IMG/VR virus record: IMGVR_UViG_3300033182_000769
Location: 96,010 to 160,009 of that record
DNA from: a virus
Strand: one strand, 5' to 3'
DNA length: 64,000 bases
Below the pieces are notes generated by a model that was not told where the DNA came from, searched no databases, and was given only the letters and a program-made list of their open reading frames with translations. Below are positions 42,799-51,227 of the stretch, piece after piece (positions within the stretch are counted from its first letter, which is position 1; the number at the start of each line of letters is the position of its first letter). The position numbers and the translations under genes are program-made.

Positions 42799-43992
42799 AT
42801 GACAAGTACAGTCTTCATAGAAGATATTTTTATTCAATTATGCGATACATTAGATTTCGCTCCTGTTTCGTTTCAGAAGCAAGACCGCTCTGCTATTGTT
42901 AGTTTCTATAGTACTCTTATAACAAATCAGAGACTAACTCAAAATCAAGGAAATTATATTTTACGGTTGTTAGGCAAGTACCGTAATCTATCAAAAATGC
43001 ACGGGTTTGATTACGAAGAGCACCTTGCTGACCCTAAATGGAGAAATCCATTTAGAACTCTCGATATGTCCAGAAAAGTATGGTTGGAACAAGATAGCGA
43101 AGGATGTCCTTGGATATGTTTAAAATTTCCGTACTTACTTAAAAAGGAATTTGAAGAAGCAATTCTTATTGCTGATTCATTCGAAGGTAGAGATTTTGGC
43201 AACGTATGGGATAAAGAAAGACGTGTTCGAATGCTATCCTTATATGAGTTTAACATTGTTCAGGTATATGATTTTATAAAAGATAACCATTTCGAAATAG
43301 ATGAATCGTTTTATGATGCACTTGCTTCAGTCGAAGAAATTTGGCAAAAGCAGGACGATGTTATAAAGACTTGTACAATTTCTAACAGTAAAGTACAACT
43401 AAACAATGCCAATGAAGATGCATTAACATACTTTAAGAATAATTCTATCAATAACATAACAAATGATTTATTGTTAGCAAAGTCTATGGGATACTATTTT
43501 GCGCAACAACCGTCAAATAAGGCGCAAAAAATAGCCGGTACAAAAACCACCCAGTTTTACGTGTCAAATTACAAAGATTTGTTTGAAATTGCGTCACAAA
43601 TACAAGGAAATATTGTATTTGTAATAGATAGAACTGTAGATGCCTTAGAATGGCTTAAAACATTAAAGACGAACATTGACCTTAACAATATTAATAGAGA
43701 AGAATTTAAGGTTTGTTTTAGAGAATCCAATAAAGATAACCCGGAATTTAATAATTGGGTTAAAGAAAACGGCTTTGGCGGTAAAGTTGATACAGGAAAG
43801 TATTTAATTTTTAAACATAAACCAGCAAAGTGGTTGTTCTCTAACAATATTGATGTTAAAATAATAGTTACTAATAATGTTTATCCGTCAACTAATCCGT
43901 TGACTAAACAATGGATAGCAACACATCCGTGTGTAATTTATTTTGATGAAGTTAAACCTTCATATGGGAGTAATACTATTGTCGAGTTGTAA
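42799..43992 (+). CDS. Conserved-position phage protein of unknown function before uvsW
   Basis: 397 residues. No domain recognised. FIQLCDTLDFAPVSFQKQDRSAIVSFYSTLITNQRLTQNQGNYILRLLG at the N-terminus is helical; later VFVIDRTVDALEWL and IKIIVTNNVYPST look like alternating strands of an alpha/beta domain. It overlaps uvsW by 14 bp and has a consensus early promoter, so a replication or recombination role is likely by association. Confidence 0.5.
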   Translation: MTSTVFIEDIFIQLCDTLDFAPVSFQKQDRSAIVSFYSTLITNQRLTQNQGNYILRLLGKYRNLSKMHGFDYEEHLADPKWRNPFRTLDMSRKVWLEQDSEGCPWICLKFPYLLKKEFEEAILIADSFEGRDFGNVWDKERRVRMLSLYEFNIVQVYDFIKDNHFEIDESFYDALASVEEIWQKQDDVIKTCTISNSKVQLNNANEDALTYFKNNSINNITNDLLLAKSMGYYFAQQPSNKAQKIAGTKTTQFYVSNYKDLFEIASQIQGNIVFVIDRTVDALEWLKTLKTNIDLNNINREEFKVCFRESNKDNPEFNNWVKENGFGGKVDTGKYLIFKHKPAKWLFSNNIDVKIIVTNNVYPSTNPLTKQWIATHPCVIYFDEVKPSYGSNTIVEL

Positions 43993-45433
43993 ACTTGTAA
44001 TTAAAGATGAAGTTAATATTAAACTTGAAGGCTTAGCGATCGAAACAAGACGTAAGATTGCTAACAAGCTCAAGTTTGAATTGCCTTACGCTCGTCATAT
44101 GCCTGCATTTAAGTTAGGTCGATGGGATGGTACCATAAGTTTCTTTGGCATTGGAGGTACGGGGTACCTTGCACATTTAGATACTATATTACCTATTATT
44201 GAAAATGACGGATATGATATTGAAGTAGAAGATAATAGACATCATCATACATTTGATTTTAAGAAAGTTAATGAAAATTACTGGGCAGACCAAGGAAAGA
44301 CATGGCCCGAAGGACATCCTGCTGAAGGATGTCCTATTGTGCTACGCGACTATCAGTATGATGTTGTTAACAAATTTTTAGAAAATCCACAGTCATTACA
44401 GGAGGTTGCGACAGGTGCAGGTAAAACTATTACTACTGCTACCCTTAGCCATTTATGCGAGCCATATGGTCGTACAATGGTTATTGTACCCAATAAAAGT
44501 CTTGTTGTACAAACGGAAGAAGACTACAGAAACTTGGGTCTCGATGTAGGAGTATACTTTGGTGATCGTAAAGAATTAAATCATACACATACTATTTGTA
44601 CATGGCAAAGTCTTAATGTTCTCGATAAGAAAAGTTATGATAGCGACACATTAACACTTGCAGAATTTACAGAAGGCGTACAAGCAATTATTATTGATGA
44701 AGTACACCAAGCAAAAGCAGAAGTACTTAAAAAACTGCTTACACAAAATTTCCGTAATGCTCCAATACGTTGGGGACTTACAGGAACAGTACCTAAGGAA
44801 CAACACGAGTTTCAAGGTATTTTAGCAGGCATTGGTCCTGTTATCAATCAAGTTAGTGCGCATGACTTACAACAAAAAGGTGTGTTGGCTAATTTAGAAA
44901 TTAACATTTTACAAACTAAAGATGTTGAAGTATTTAGAAACTTTCAAGAAGAGTATCAGTGGTTAGTTACAGACAGTAAGCGTCTTGACTGGATGGCTGA
45001 CATGATTAAAGAGTTTCAAAAATCAGGTAATACGCTTGTATTGATTAATAGAATTGATACAGGTAAAAAACTCATGGAACGATTACCTGATGCTTCTTTC
45101 GTTAAAGGGGATGTAAAGTTAGATGAAAGAAAAGAACAGTACGACGAAGTCAGAGATGCTCACGATAAGATTATCATTGCTACTTACGGTGTTGCCGCCG
45201 TTGGCATTAATATTCCTCGTATATTCAATTTGGTTCTCATAGAGCCAGGTAAAAGTTTTGTACGAGTAATACAATCGATAGGACGTGGTATTCGTAAAGC
45301 AGAAGATAAGGATTTTGTACAAATATGGGATGTCACTTCAACTTGTAAGTATGCAAAGCGGCACTTAACAGAACGTAAAAAATATTACAAAGAAGCAAAC
45401 TATCCATTTAAAATAACAAAGGTAGATGTATGA
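43979..45433 (+). CDS. uvsW: UvsW, ATP-dependent DNA helicase
   Basis: 484 residues (T4: 503). The start is taken as TTG 43979 (SSCKLVIKDEVNIKLEG), with GGGAG 8 nt upstream; ATGs further up are open. Motif I ATGAGKT near residues 144-150, motif II DEVH near 239-242, SAHDLQQKGVLA, and motif VI SIGRGIRK near 432-439 define an SF2 helicase. UvsW unwinds branched recombination intermediates and R-loops and switches T4 from origin- to recombination-dependent replication. Confidence 0.9.
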   Translation: MSSCKLVIKDEVNIKLEGLAIETRRKIANKLKFELPYARHMPAFKLGRWDGTISFFGIGGTGYLAHLDTILPIIENDGYDIEVEDNRHHHTFDFKKVNENYWADQGKTWPEGHPAEGCPIVLRDYQYDVVNKFLENPQSLQEVATGAGKTITTATLSHLCEPYGRTMVIVPNKSLVVQTEEDYRNLGLDVGVYFGDRKELNHTHTICTWQSLNVLDKKSYDSDTLTLAEFTEGVQAIIIDEVHQAKAEVLKKLLTQNFRNAPIRWGLTGTVPKEQHEFQGILAGIGPVINQVSAHDLQQKGVLANLEINILQTKDVEVFRNFQEEYQWLVTDSKRLDWMADMIKEFQKSGNTLVLINRIDTGKKLMERLPDASFVKGDVKLDERKEQYDEVRDAHDKIIIATYGVAAVGINIPRIFNLVLIEPGKSFVRVIQSIGRGIRKAEDKDFVQIWDVTSTCKYAKRHLTERKKYYKEANYPFKITKVDV

Positions 45434-45933
45434 GAATATTAACATTAGATAACGAGCCGTTTGATCTAAACGAGCTCCCAGAAGAAGTTGAAGACACAAG
45501 ATTTAGCGTTTTAGATAATTCGGATACAAACGATCCTGATTTTTATTTTATGCCGTTAATCTTTTTAGAAAGTTTTAACAGTCCGGCAATTTTGCTAAGT
45601 ATTGGCGGATATGAGGTAGAAATGCCCTTAGACTGGTGTATGCTTGTTGGCGATAGCGAATGCGGGTCGGATCCGGAAATTTTACCGTTAACATCAATCA
45701 ATGAACGTGGGTTTGAAGCATTTGTTATGAACCCAATCACAGGGTTTAGATGCGAATATCTTCCTGTTGAGATTATAAACATTTATCAAGATGTTAAATG
45801 GTACTTTCCAAAGATGCGTAACGGACAATTGTTAACGGTACCGTTAGGTGATGGTCCAGAACCACTTTGTGCATATTTTGTAAAAGAAGTGAGCAGACAG
45901 TGTGAAATATTACAATTAACGAACTTAATGTAA
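45430..45933 (+). CDS. Conserved phage protein downstream of uvsW
   Basis: 167 residues, overlapping uvsW by 4 bp. Typical segments: LSIGGYEVEMPLDWCMLVGD, ILPLTSINERGFEAFVMNPITGFRCEYLPVEI, KWYFPKMRNGQLLTVPL, and CAYFVKEVSRQCEIL at the end. This protein type is common in marine T4-like phages. No enzymatic motif visible; function unknown. Confidence 0.55.
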   Translation: MRILTLDNEPFDLNELPEEVEDTRFSVLDNSDTNDPDFYFMPLIFLESFNSPAILLSIGGYEVEMPLDWCMLVGDSECGSDPEILPLTSINERGFEAFVMNPITGFRCEYLPVEIINIYQDVKWYFPKMRNGQLLTVPLGDGPEPLCAYFVKEVSRQCEILQLTNLM

Positions 45934-45943
45934 GGAGAAAGGA

Positions 45944-46303
45944 ATGACAATGAAAGCAGGCAAGGTATGGGGTCAAACAGAATTGATCCACGCAAACGGT
46001 GTACTTGAGTTTCATCGTATTGAATACAAAAAAGGCTACAAGTGTAGTGAACACGAACACAAGTACAAGTGGAATGGCTTCTTTGTAGAGTCAGGTAAGA
46101 TGATTGTTCGTGTATGGCAAGACGCAGATCAAGAAGGATTAGTTGATGAAACAATTTTAGGTCCAGGAGAGTTTACACAAGTTAAGCCAGGCAAGGTACA
46201 TCAGTTTGAAGGCGTAGAAGACGGTGTAGCATTTGAGCTTTACTGGGCTGAGTTTAATCATGATGATATTGTGCGTAGAACTGTAGGTAGTAAGTCTAAA
46301 TGA
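45944..46303 (+). CDS. Cupin-domain protein
   Basis: 119 residues. CSEHEHKYKWNGFFVESGKMIVRV is cupin motif 1 (H-x-H-x3-4-E-like with His-Glu-His), and ETILGPGEFTQVKPGKVHQFEG is motif 2 with the fourth ligand His. One small beta-barrel, metal binding likely. Related in type to the cupin half of the 35.6-kb protein, so a sugar isomerase, epimerase or sensor role is possible. Ribosome site AAGGAGAAAGGA precedes it; it starts 10 bp after the previous gene. Confidence 0.7.
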   Translation: MTMKAGKVWGQTELIHANGVLEFHRIEYKKGYKCSEHEHKYKWNGFFVESGKMIVRVWQDADQEGLVDETILGPGEFTQVKPGKVHQFEGVEDGVAFELYWAEFNHDDIVRRTVGSKSK

Positions 46304-46989
46304 TTAAAGGCTTTGTTATTGTAAAAGAAGGCGACGAAACGTCAAACCAATTAGCAGAAGAATGTATTGCTTCTGGTGCTGATCATGGGTTTAATATTGA
46401 AAAGTTTTCTGGAGTTTACGATAACATCGATCAATTATTTGAAACCAATAAACTTTTTGTTAACCCAGATGGAAACAAAAAAGTACGAACAAATGGTGTG
46501 AAGGGTTGTTTCCTTTCACACTTTTCTTTATGGAAAAAGTGTGTCGAACTAAACGAAACTATTGCTGTATTCGAATACGATGCATTAGTTATAAACACAC
46601 TGCCAAAGAATATCGTTAAGAAGTTTGATGATTATTTGAATTTAGATTATGCAAGACATTTATATCTTAACGAAGATGTAGAAAAATATAAATCTGAATT
46701 AATATCGTCAGATGAAATACTAACTTATAAATTTAGTGAAAATATAGATTCTGATAAACGAAGTTTTAAGTATATTAACAGAAATCATATTAGAGGAGCA
46801 TACGGTTATTTAATTACTCCTAATGGCGCATCTAAACTCATCAACGCTGCAAGAACAGAAGGTATGCTTCCTGCAGATGTATTGCCGAATATGAAGTATA
46901 TTAATTTACATTATACAACACCAAGTGTTGTAAGACTAAATCCAAAGATGTTAGAAAATTTAACAACTTGGTCACACACCAAGAGGTAA
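46300..46989 (+). CDS. Glycosyltransferase family 25 protein
   Basis: 229 residues, coupled to the cupin gene. GVKGCFLSHFSLWKKCVELNETIAVFEYDALV around residues 67-98 is the family 25 (LPS biosynthesis) signature, with E-Y-D where the nucleotide-sugar-binding E-D-D is usual. AYGYLITPNGASKLI is the other typical motif. Such enzymes add hexoses to lipo-oligosaccharide or collagen-like hydroxylysine. The latter is notable in a phage with many hydroxylase-like genes. Confidence 0.78.
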   Translation: MIKGFVIVKEGDETSNQLAEECIASGADHGFNIEKFSGVYDNIDQLFETNKLFVNPDGNKKVRTNGVKGCFLSHFSLWKKCVELNETIAVFEYDALVINTLPKNIVKKFDDYLNLDYARHLYLNEDVEKYKSELISSDEILTYKFSENIDSDKRSFKYINRNHIRGAYGYLITPNGASKLINAARTEGMLPADVLPNMKYINLHYTTPSVVRLNPKMLENLTTWSHTKR

Positions 46990-46991
46990 TA

Positions 46992-47624
46992 ATGGAACAT
47001 TTAGTTGAAAAGAGAAAAGGCTGGTGGTGGCCAAAGTACGATGTTGCTTGTTGGAAGTTTTTAATAAGACGTCGAAACTTACCCGCAAAAGTAAGTGAAT
47101 TTTGTGATAGTAAACGTGTAGTTATTCAAGCAGGAGGAAATGCAGGTATGTATCCTGCAATGTATGGAGACTTGTTTGAAACAGTTTATACGTTTGAACC
47201 TGATCCTCTTAATTTCTATTGCTTAACTAAGAATGTAAAAGATAATGTTGTTAAATTTCAAGGTTGTGTTGGCAATAATAGAAATTTAGTTGACATCAGT
47301 TTGCTACCTGCGGTAGGCCATTCGCCAAACTCTGGCGCATTTCAAGTTGCTGGCAGCGGAAGCATCCCAACATTTATTATTGATGATTTTAATTTTAAAA
47401 ACGTTGATTTAATACATCTTGATATTGAAGGGTTTGAACTATTTGCTCTTAAAGGTGCAGTTAAAACAATTCAACAATGGCATCCAACAATTGCATTAGA
47501 GTTAAATGGACTTGCAGAACGATACGACCATTCAGACCATGATGTTGTGCAGTTTTTAAAAGAACACGGGTATGAGCGTGTAGACACCGCAGACGATGAC
47601 GTGATTTTCAAATGGGTACATTAA
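46992..47624 (+). CDS. FkbM-family methyltransferase
   Basis: 210 residues from ATG 46992, preceded by AGAGG; upstream ATG 46968 is open but overlaps the GT25 gene. RVVIQAGGNAGMYPAMYGDLFETVYTFEPDPLNFYCL is the SAM-binding motif I and post-I, IDDFNFKNVDLIHLDIEGFELFALKGA is motif II typical of FkbM O-methyltransferases, which often methylate sugars. It overlaps the next gene by 13 bp. Confidence 0.82.
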   Translation: MEHLVEKRKGWWWPKYDVACWKFLIRRRNLPAKVSEFCDSKRVVIQAGGNAGMYPAMYGDLFETVYTFEPDPLNFYCLTKNVKDNVVKFQGCVGNNRNLVDISLLPAVGHSPNSGAFQVAGSGSIPTFIIDDFNFKNVDLIHLDIEGFELFALKGAVKTIQQWHPTIALELNGLAERYDHSDHDVVQFLKEHGYERVDTADDDVIFKWVH

Positions 47625-47866
47625 AGCCAGGCGAAGCATTAATTTATGAACGTGCAAATGGAGTGACCTATGCAAGGTATAGAGATCCTCCATATAACAC
47701 TATTCCAAGATGGGAAATTGGGCGAACACAAGAAGCCGACTTGCATCTTGAATTAAGATTGTGGGAAGATATCATGCGAGCCTCTTGGAATAATAAACAG
47801 TTGCAAGATGCAATTGAACGTGTTAAAATAATATATGCATTGAGTAAGAAGGACGATAATGGGTAA
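47612..47866 (+). CDS. Small conserved T4-like phage protein
   Basis: 84 residues: LKPGEALIYERANGVTYARYRDPP, W-x-I at WEIGRT, then a helical end (LWEDIMRASWNNKQLQDAIERVKIIYALSKKDDNG). The 'LKPGE-LIYERA-GVTYAR' start is a recurrent protein type in marine T4-like phages. Function unknown. It overlaps both neighbours. Confidence 0.55.
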   Translation: MGTLKPGEALIYERANGVTYARYRDPPYNTIPRWEIGRTQEADLHLELRLWEDIMRASWNNKQLQDAIERVKIIYALSKKDDNG

Positions 47867-48338
47867 GAACAAGTACGTTGATTTGTTTAAGGATATGATT
47901 CCTGCTGTAGATCAAAATATAAAGGAATTATGGGATGCTGCTGACGAAGCAGGACAAAAAGAAATTAAGGGCGACCTATGGACTCTTAACCGTTATATTA
48001 GTAGTTGCAAATCCAGTAATCGAGAATTAAAAGAGCATTACTGCTTAACAGTGAACGAGTTCTACAATAAAAATTGGAATGAGATAGCCAAGCATCCAAA
48101 ACTCCAATGGCAAAGTTTATGTGTTTGCGGACACGAGAGTAAGAAATCTCAATTTCATGAATGGATTGCTTTAAAGAAAACAAAAAATAAGAAAGAAGAT
48201 TTTTTATCAACATTATTTCCAGACATGAAAAGGGCAGACATTGAAACACTTGCTAAAATCACAACAGACAAAGAAATCAAAGAATATTGCAAAAATCTTG
48301 GCTGGGATAAAAAAGAGATCGATGGAATTAAACTATAA
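47859..48338 (+). CDS. Conserved phage protein of unknown function
   Basis: 159 residues, helical, with VDLFKDMIPAVDQNIKELWDAADEAGQKEIKGDLWTLNRYISSCK and HYCLTVNEFYNKNW, and a Cys pair in SLCVCGHES. The type is recurrent in marine T4-like phages near replication genes. It is coupled to the zinc-finger gene after it (17-bp overlap). Confidence 0.55.
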   Translation: MGKNKYVDLFKDMIPAVDQNIKELWDAADEAGQKEIKGDLWTLNRYISSCKSSNRELKEHYCLTVNEFYNKNWNEIAKHPKLQWQSLCVCGHESKKSQFHEWIALKKTKNKKEDFLSTLFPDMKRADIETLAKITTDKEIKEYCKNLGWDKKEIDGIKL

Positions 48339-49005
48339 GTGCGAATATTGTGGCAAACCGTTTGCTAAAGAAAAAACACTTGCTGTTCATGTATGTGAGC
48401 AGAAGCGTAGACATCTTGCGAAAAATGAAAAGCACGTACAATTAGCACTTTTAACTTATAACAGATTTTATGAATTAGCACAGGGAGGTAAAGGAAATAA
48501 AACCTTTACTGAGTTTGCAAAGAGTCCTTATTATAATGCATTTGTTAAGTTTGGAAGTTTTGTTAGTAACGTAAATCCTATATATCCTAACAAATTTATA
48601 GACTATGTAATTAAGAGCGGAGTTAAACTTGACCATTGGTGTAGAGATGCGTTATATGATACTTACTTAATGGAGCTCATTAAGAACGAACCAGCAGACG
48701 GTGCCATCCAGCGAACAATTAAAACTATGATGGACTGGGCAGATAAAAGTGAAGCACCGTGGGAACATTATTTCAAATACGTTAATTTAAATCGAGCAAC
48801 ACACGACATCAAAGAAGGCCTTATTAGTCCTTGGCTATTGTTAAATACTCGAGCAGGCAAAGAAATGCTACAGAATATGAACGACGAACAATTAGATATA
48901 ATTAGCCCTCTAATTGATCCGCAACACTGGATGAGAAGATTTAAAAAAATTCCAGGCGATGTAGCATTAGTCAAGGACGTTATTAAGGAAGCAAAAATAT
49001 TATGA
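48322..49005 (+). CDS. Zinc-finger protein of unknown function
   Basis: 227 residues from ATG 48322. N-terminal YKCEYCGKPFAKEKTLAVHVCEQKRRH is a C2H2-like finger (Cys-x2-Cys ... His-x-Cys/His). The rest is helical, with FTEFAKSPYYNAFVKFGSFV and WEHYFKYVNLNRATHDIKEGLISPWLLL. Nucleic-acid binding is likely; the presence among replication genes suggests a DNA transaction. The much longer open frame from 48241 would overlap the upstream gene by 98 bp and is rejected. Confidence 0.6.
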   Translation: MELNYKCEYCGKPFAKEKTLAVHVCEQKRRHLAKNEKHVQLALLTYNRFYELAQGGKGNKTFTEFAKSPYYNAFVKFGSFVSNVNPIYPNKFIDYVIKSGVKLDHWCRDALYDTYLMELIKNEPADGAIQRTIKTMMDWADKSEAPWEHYFKYVNLNRATHDIKEGLISPWLLLNTRAGKEMLQNMNDEQLDIISPLIDPQHWMRRFKKIPGDVALVKDVIKEAKIL

Positions 49006-49187
49006 GCGAAGAATACATTACTCAAGCGGATTTAGATATCCAAGTTATGACAGGTGAAGACGAAACAGAACCTTGTGTTTATGTAAAATTTACAGGATTT
49101 GAGAGCCTCGAAGAAGCAGATGCATACGCAGATGATTTAATCGAAACACTTCCTTTATTGTTGTTTGAAAGTACAAGGATACACTAA
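49002..49187 (+). CDS. Small acidic protein
   Basis: 61 residues, coupled by 4-bp overlap to the zinc-finger gene and by 1 bp to the following oxygenase. VKFTGFESLEEADAYADDLIETLPLLLF; no known domain. Coupling on both sides supports it as a gene. Confidence 0.5.
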   Translation: MSEEYITQADLDIQVMTGEDETEPCVYVKFTGFESLEEADAYADDLIETLPLLLFESTRIH

Positions 49188-49804
49188 TGGCCAATGTAGT
49201 ACCACTTTTTGCTGTTCCGTTGTTTGTTGATAACATAGGTACAGATTTTGATTTAGATTTTCTTAAAGATGATTCGATGTACGATCGAATGCATTCAAAT
49301 AATGGATACTACACTAAAGATAAAAAAATATTAAACAATCCAAACTTAGAAAAATTAAAACTTGCAATAGCATCAGCCGTTGGAGAATATATAAACTTTC
49401 TTAAAATTTCTGGTGATATTGAATTCTTCTTTACAACATCGTGGGTTGTAAAGCACGACATGGGAGACTTTGGTGGTAGCCATCACCATGCAAATTCGTT
49501 GTTTTCAGGAGTTTATTATTTTGATGTGCATCCTGATAGCGGCGACATTATTTTTGAAAACGGACAAGAGAACATTATAGGTAACACATTAAAGTTTGAA
49601 TATAGCGAATGGAACATTTTTAATTCTATGGAATGGAACATTACACCGGAGAATGGAATGCTGGTTATGTTTCCTTCGCACTTGTCGCACAGGATTAATC
49701 CAAACCAAAATAAACTTCCAAGGTATGTGTTAGCGTTTAACCTATTTGCTAAAGGAGCGTTTGGAAGAGATAATACAGGATTAATGGAGTTAGATATAGC
49801 ATGA
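49187..49804 (+). CDS. 2OG-Fe(II) oxygenase, TIGR02466 type
   Basis: 205 residues. VVPLFAVPLFVDNIG at the N-terminus, GGSHHHANSLFSGVYYFDVHPDSGDIIFEN with the first ligand cluster, and GMLVMFPSHLSHRINPN with the distal His, then RYVLAFNLF. The 'H-x-H ... SGVYY ... MFPS-L-H-V' plan is TIGR02466. Its closest relative here is the gene at 51220. Substrate unknown. Confidence 0.78.
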   Translation: MANVVPLFAVPLFVDNIGTDFDLDFLKDDSMYDRMHSNNGYYTKDKKILNNPNLEKLKLAIASAVGEYINFLKISGDIEFFFTTSWVVKHDMGDFGGSHHHANSLFSGVYYFDVHPDSGDIIFENGQENIIGNTLKFEYSEWNIFNSMEWNITPENGMLVMFPSHLSHRINPNQNKLPRYVLAFNLFAKGAFGRDNTGLMELDIA

Positions 49805-49989
49805 CAAAGTTAAGAAAATTATTAGACGACAGCGAAGTTGAGTGCCTCGATAAACCTGTTAATTTAACAATCCTAACCAAGTGCCCGAAGAAATGGAAAC
49901 TCACTGATATGGAAACTGGACAGACTTATATAGCGAGCGGTGACTACGAAATTTATAAGCAATGGAAATTAATTAGAGAGGATGAATAA
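49801..49989 (+). CDS. Small protein of unknown function
   Basis: 62 residues, overlapping the oxygenase by 4 bp: VNLTILTKCPKKWKLTDMETGQTYIASGDYEIYKQWKLI. It looks like a small beta barrel (ligand- or nucleic-acid-binding size). Followed without gap by the next small gene. Confidence 0.45.
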   Translation: MTKLRKLLDDSEVECLDKPVNLTILTKCPKKWKLTDMETGQTYIASGDYEIYKQWKLIREDE

Positions 49990-50190
49990 ATGCAACACTT
50001 AGGTGGAATTAAACATTTAAACAGACGTTGGGAATCGTTAGGAGCACTATTGCATTGTATCAACACACAATGCAAAGATGAAGATATTTTGTTTTACGAT
50101 GGTAAAGTAATTCAAACTAACAAAGGTGAGTATTCATTTGATAGTGATGGAAACCTAACTTATGTTCCTAAAGAAGGTATCGATGAATGA
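49990..50190 (+). CDS. Small protein, 'KHLNR-W' family, copy 1
   Basis: 66 residues: KHLNRRWESLGALLHCI, DILFYDGKVIQTNKGEYSF. A second copy lies at 51054 with the same KHLNR-W start and TNKG-Y strand. Each copy precedes or flanks the nucleotide-kinase pair. Function unknown. Confidence 0.5.
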   Translation: MQHLGGIKHLNRRWESLGALLHCINTQCKDEDILFYDGKVIQTNKGEYSFDSDGNLTYVPKEGIDE

Positions 50191-50654
50191 AAATACTAAT
50201 CTGTGGTCTACCAGGATCAGGTAAGACTACGCTTGCAGAACCATTTGCAAAATTAATTGGCGCAGTATGGATTAATGCTGACTCTGTAAGAAGAGAGTAT
50301 GACGACTGGGATTTTACTACAGAAGGTCGTATTAGACAAGCACAACGTATGCGCTACTTGGCAGATGGCATTGTTAAAGCGGGTAAGGTGTGTGTAGCAG
50401 ACTTTGTTGCGCCTACTAAAAAAGCACGTGATGAGTTTGAAGCAGATTACGTTGTATGGATGGACACTGTTAAGAAATCACGAAGTGTGAATGGACCAGC
50501 AGCAGAAGGAAGTACATACGCACAGACTGATGCAATGTATGAGCCGTTAAATAAAGATGAGTACAATTATCATGTATCCGAGTGGTTTGACGATACACAT
50601 CAACAACTTGTAAAAGTTGTTTCTGAATATATAGTGAAGGAAGATAATGTTTGA
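50187..50654 (+). CDS. APS-kinase-like P-loop kinase
   Basis: 155 residues. Walker A GLPGSGKTT at residues 7-15, then WINADSVRREYDDWDFTTEGRIRQAQRMRYLADGIVKAGKVCVADFVAPTKKARDEF follows adenylylsulfate kinase (CysC: D-x2-R, 'FT-E-R--QA-R', 'V-DFV-PT-KAR'). The final residues are compatible with a short kinase. If true, it makes PAPS, the sulfate donor for the sulfotransferase at 34.9 kb. Other small P-loop kinases (for example nucleotide kinases) cannot be excluded. Confidence 0.65.
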   Translation: MKILICGLPGSGKTTLAEPFAKLIGAVWINADSVRREYDDWDFTTEGRIRQAQRMRYLADGIVKAGKVCVADFVAPTKKARDEFEADYVVWMDTVKKSRSVNGPAAEGSTYAQTDAMYEPLNKDEYNYHVSEWFDDTHQQLVKVVSEYIVKEDNV

Positions 50655-51057
50655 TTGGAAAAAGCCCACTACACAAATATTAGGTAGATGGCAACCGTGG
50701 CATGATGGCCACACTGCATTGTTTAAAAAAGCACTTGCTGAAACCGGCCAAGTGTGTATTATGGTTCGTGATGTAGGCGGAATCGTAGGTGAAGATGCCG
50801 GCGCAGGTCGTACCGTAGCTCAAGATGATAACCCGTTCCATTGGCAGCAAGTAAAAGCAAATATTACTCAGGCGCTTTGGGATGAAGGATTTTTAGAAAA
50901 CGAAGACTACGTTATTATGCAGGTGCCTAATATCGTTGATATTAGTTACGGACGTGGCGTTGGTTATACCTTTACTCAACATGATTTAGGTGAAGAGATT
51001 CACAGCATTAGTGCTACTAAAATTAGAGCACAATTAAGGGAAGAAGGCAAACTTTGA
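50647..51057 (+). CDS. Nucleotidyltransferase with HxGH motif
   Basis: 136 residues, overlapping the kinase by 8 bp. ILGRWQPWHDGHTALFKKAL carries the HxGH motif (His-Asp-Gly-His), and ISATKIRAQL at the end is the ISSTxxR motif; together they give a complete nucleotidyltransferase active site. NMN adenylyltransferases (NadM) and ATP-sulfurylase-like enzymes both fit; pairing with a CysC-like kinase favours the sulfate route but NAD salvage is possible. Confidence 0.7.
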   Translation: MFDWKKPTTQILGRWQPWHDGHTALFKKALAETGQVCIMVRDVGGIVGEDAGAGRTVAQDDNPFHWQQVKANITQALWDEGFLENEDYVIMQVPNIVDISYGRGVGYTFTQHDLGEEIHSISATKIRAQLREEGKL

Positions 51058-51227
51058 AACACTTAAACCGTAAATGGAATAGTTTATCAGATCTAAAAGA
51101 TTACTTTGAAAAGAATAAAGAAGAAACAGTTCTTGACTTTGACGGATTATCTTTGACGACAAACAAAGGCGTTTACGGTTTATTTAATAGCCACTTATCG
51201 TTTATGAAGAGGGGACGAGATGCCTGA
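51054..51227 (+). CDS. Small protein, 'KHLNR-W' family, copy 2
   Basis: 57 residues from a TTG start that overlaps the previous stop (TTGA). KHLNRKWNSLSDLKDYF, FDGLSLTTNKGVYGLF; parallels the protein at 49990. The stop overlaps the next gene's start by 8 bp. The coupling at both ends and the similarity support it as real. Confidence 0.55.
   Translation: MKHLNRKWNSLSDLKDYFEKNKEETVLDFDGLSLTTNKGVYGLFNSHLSFMKRGRDA

Noticed and set aside
48241-48321. Upstream extension of the zinc-finger gene
   Set aside because: It would overlap the preceding coupled gene by 98 bp; ATG 48322 directly precedes the finger motif.
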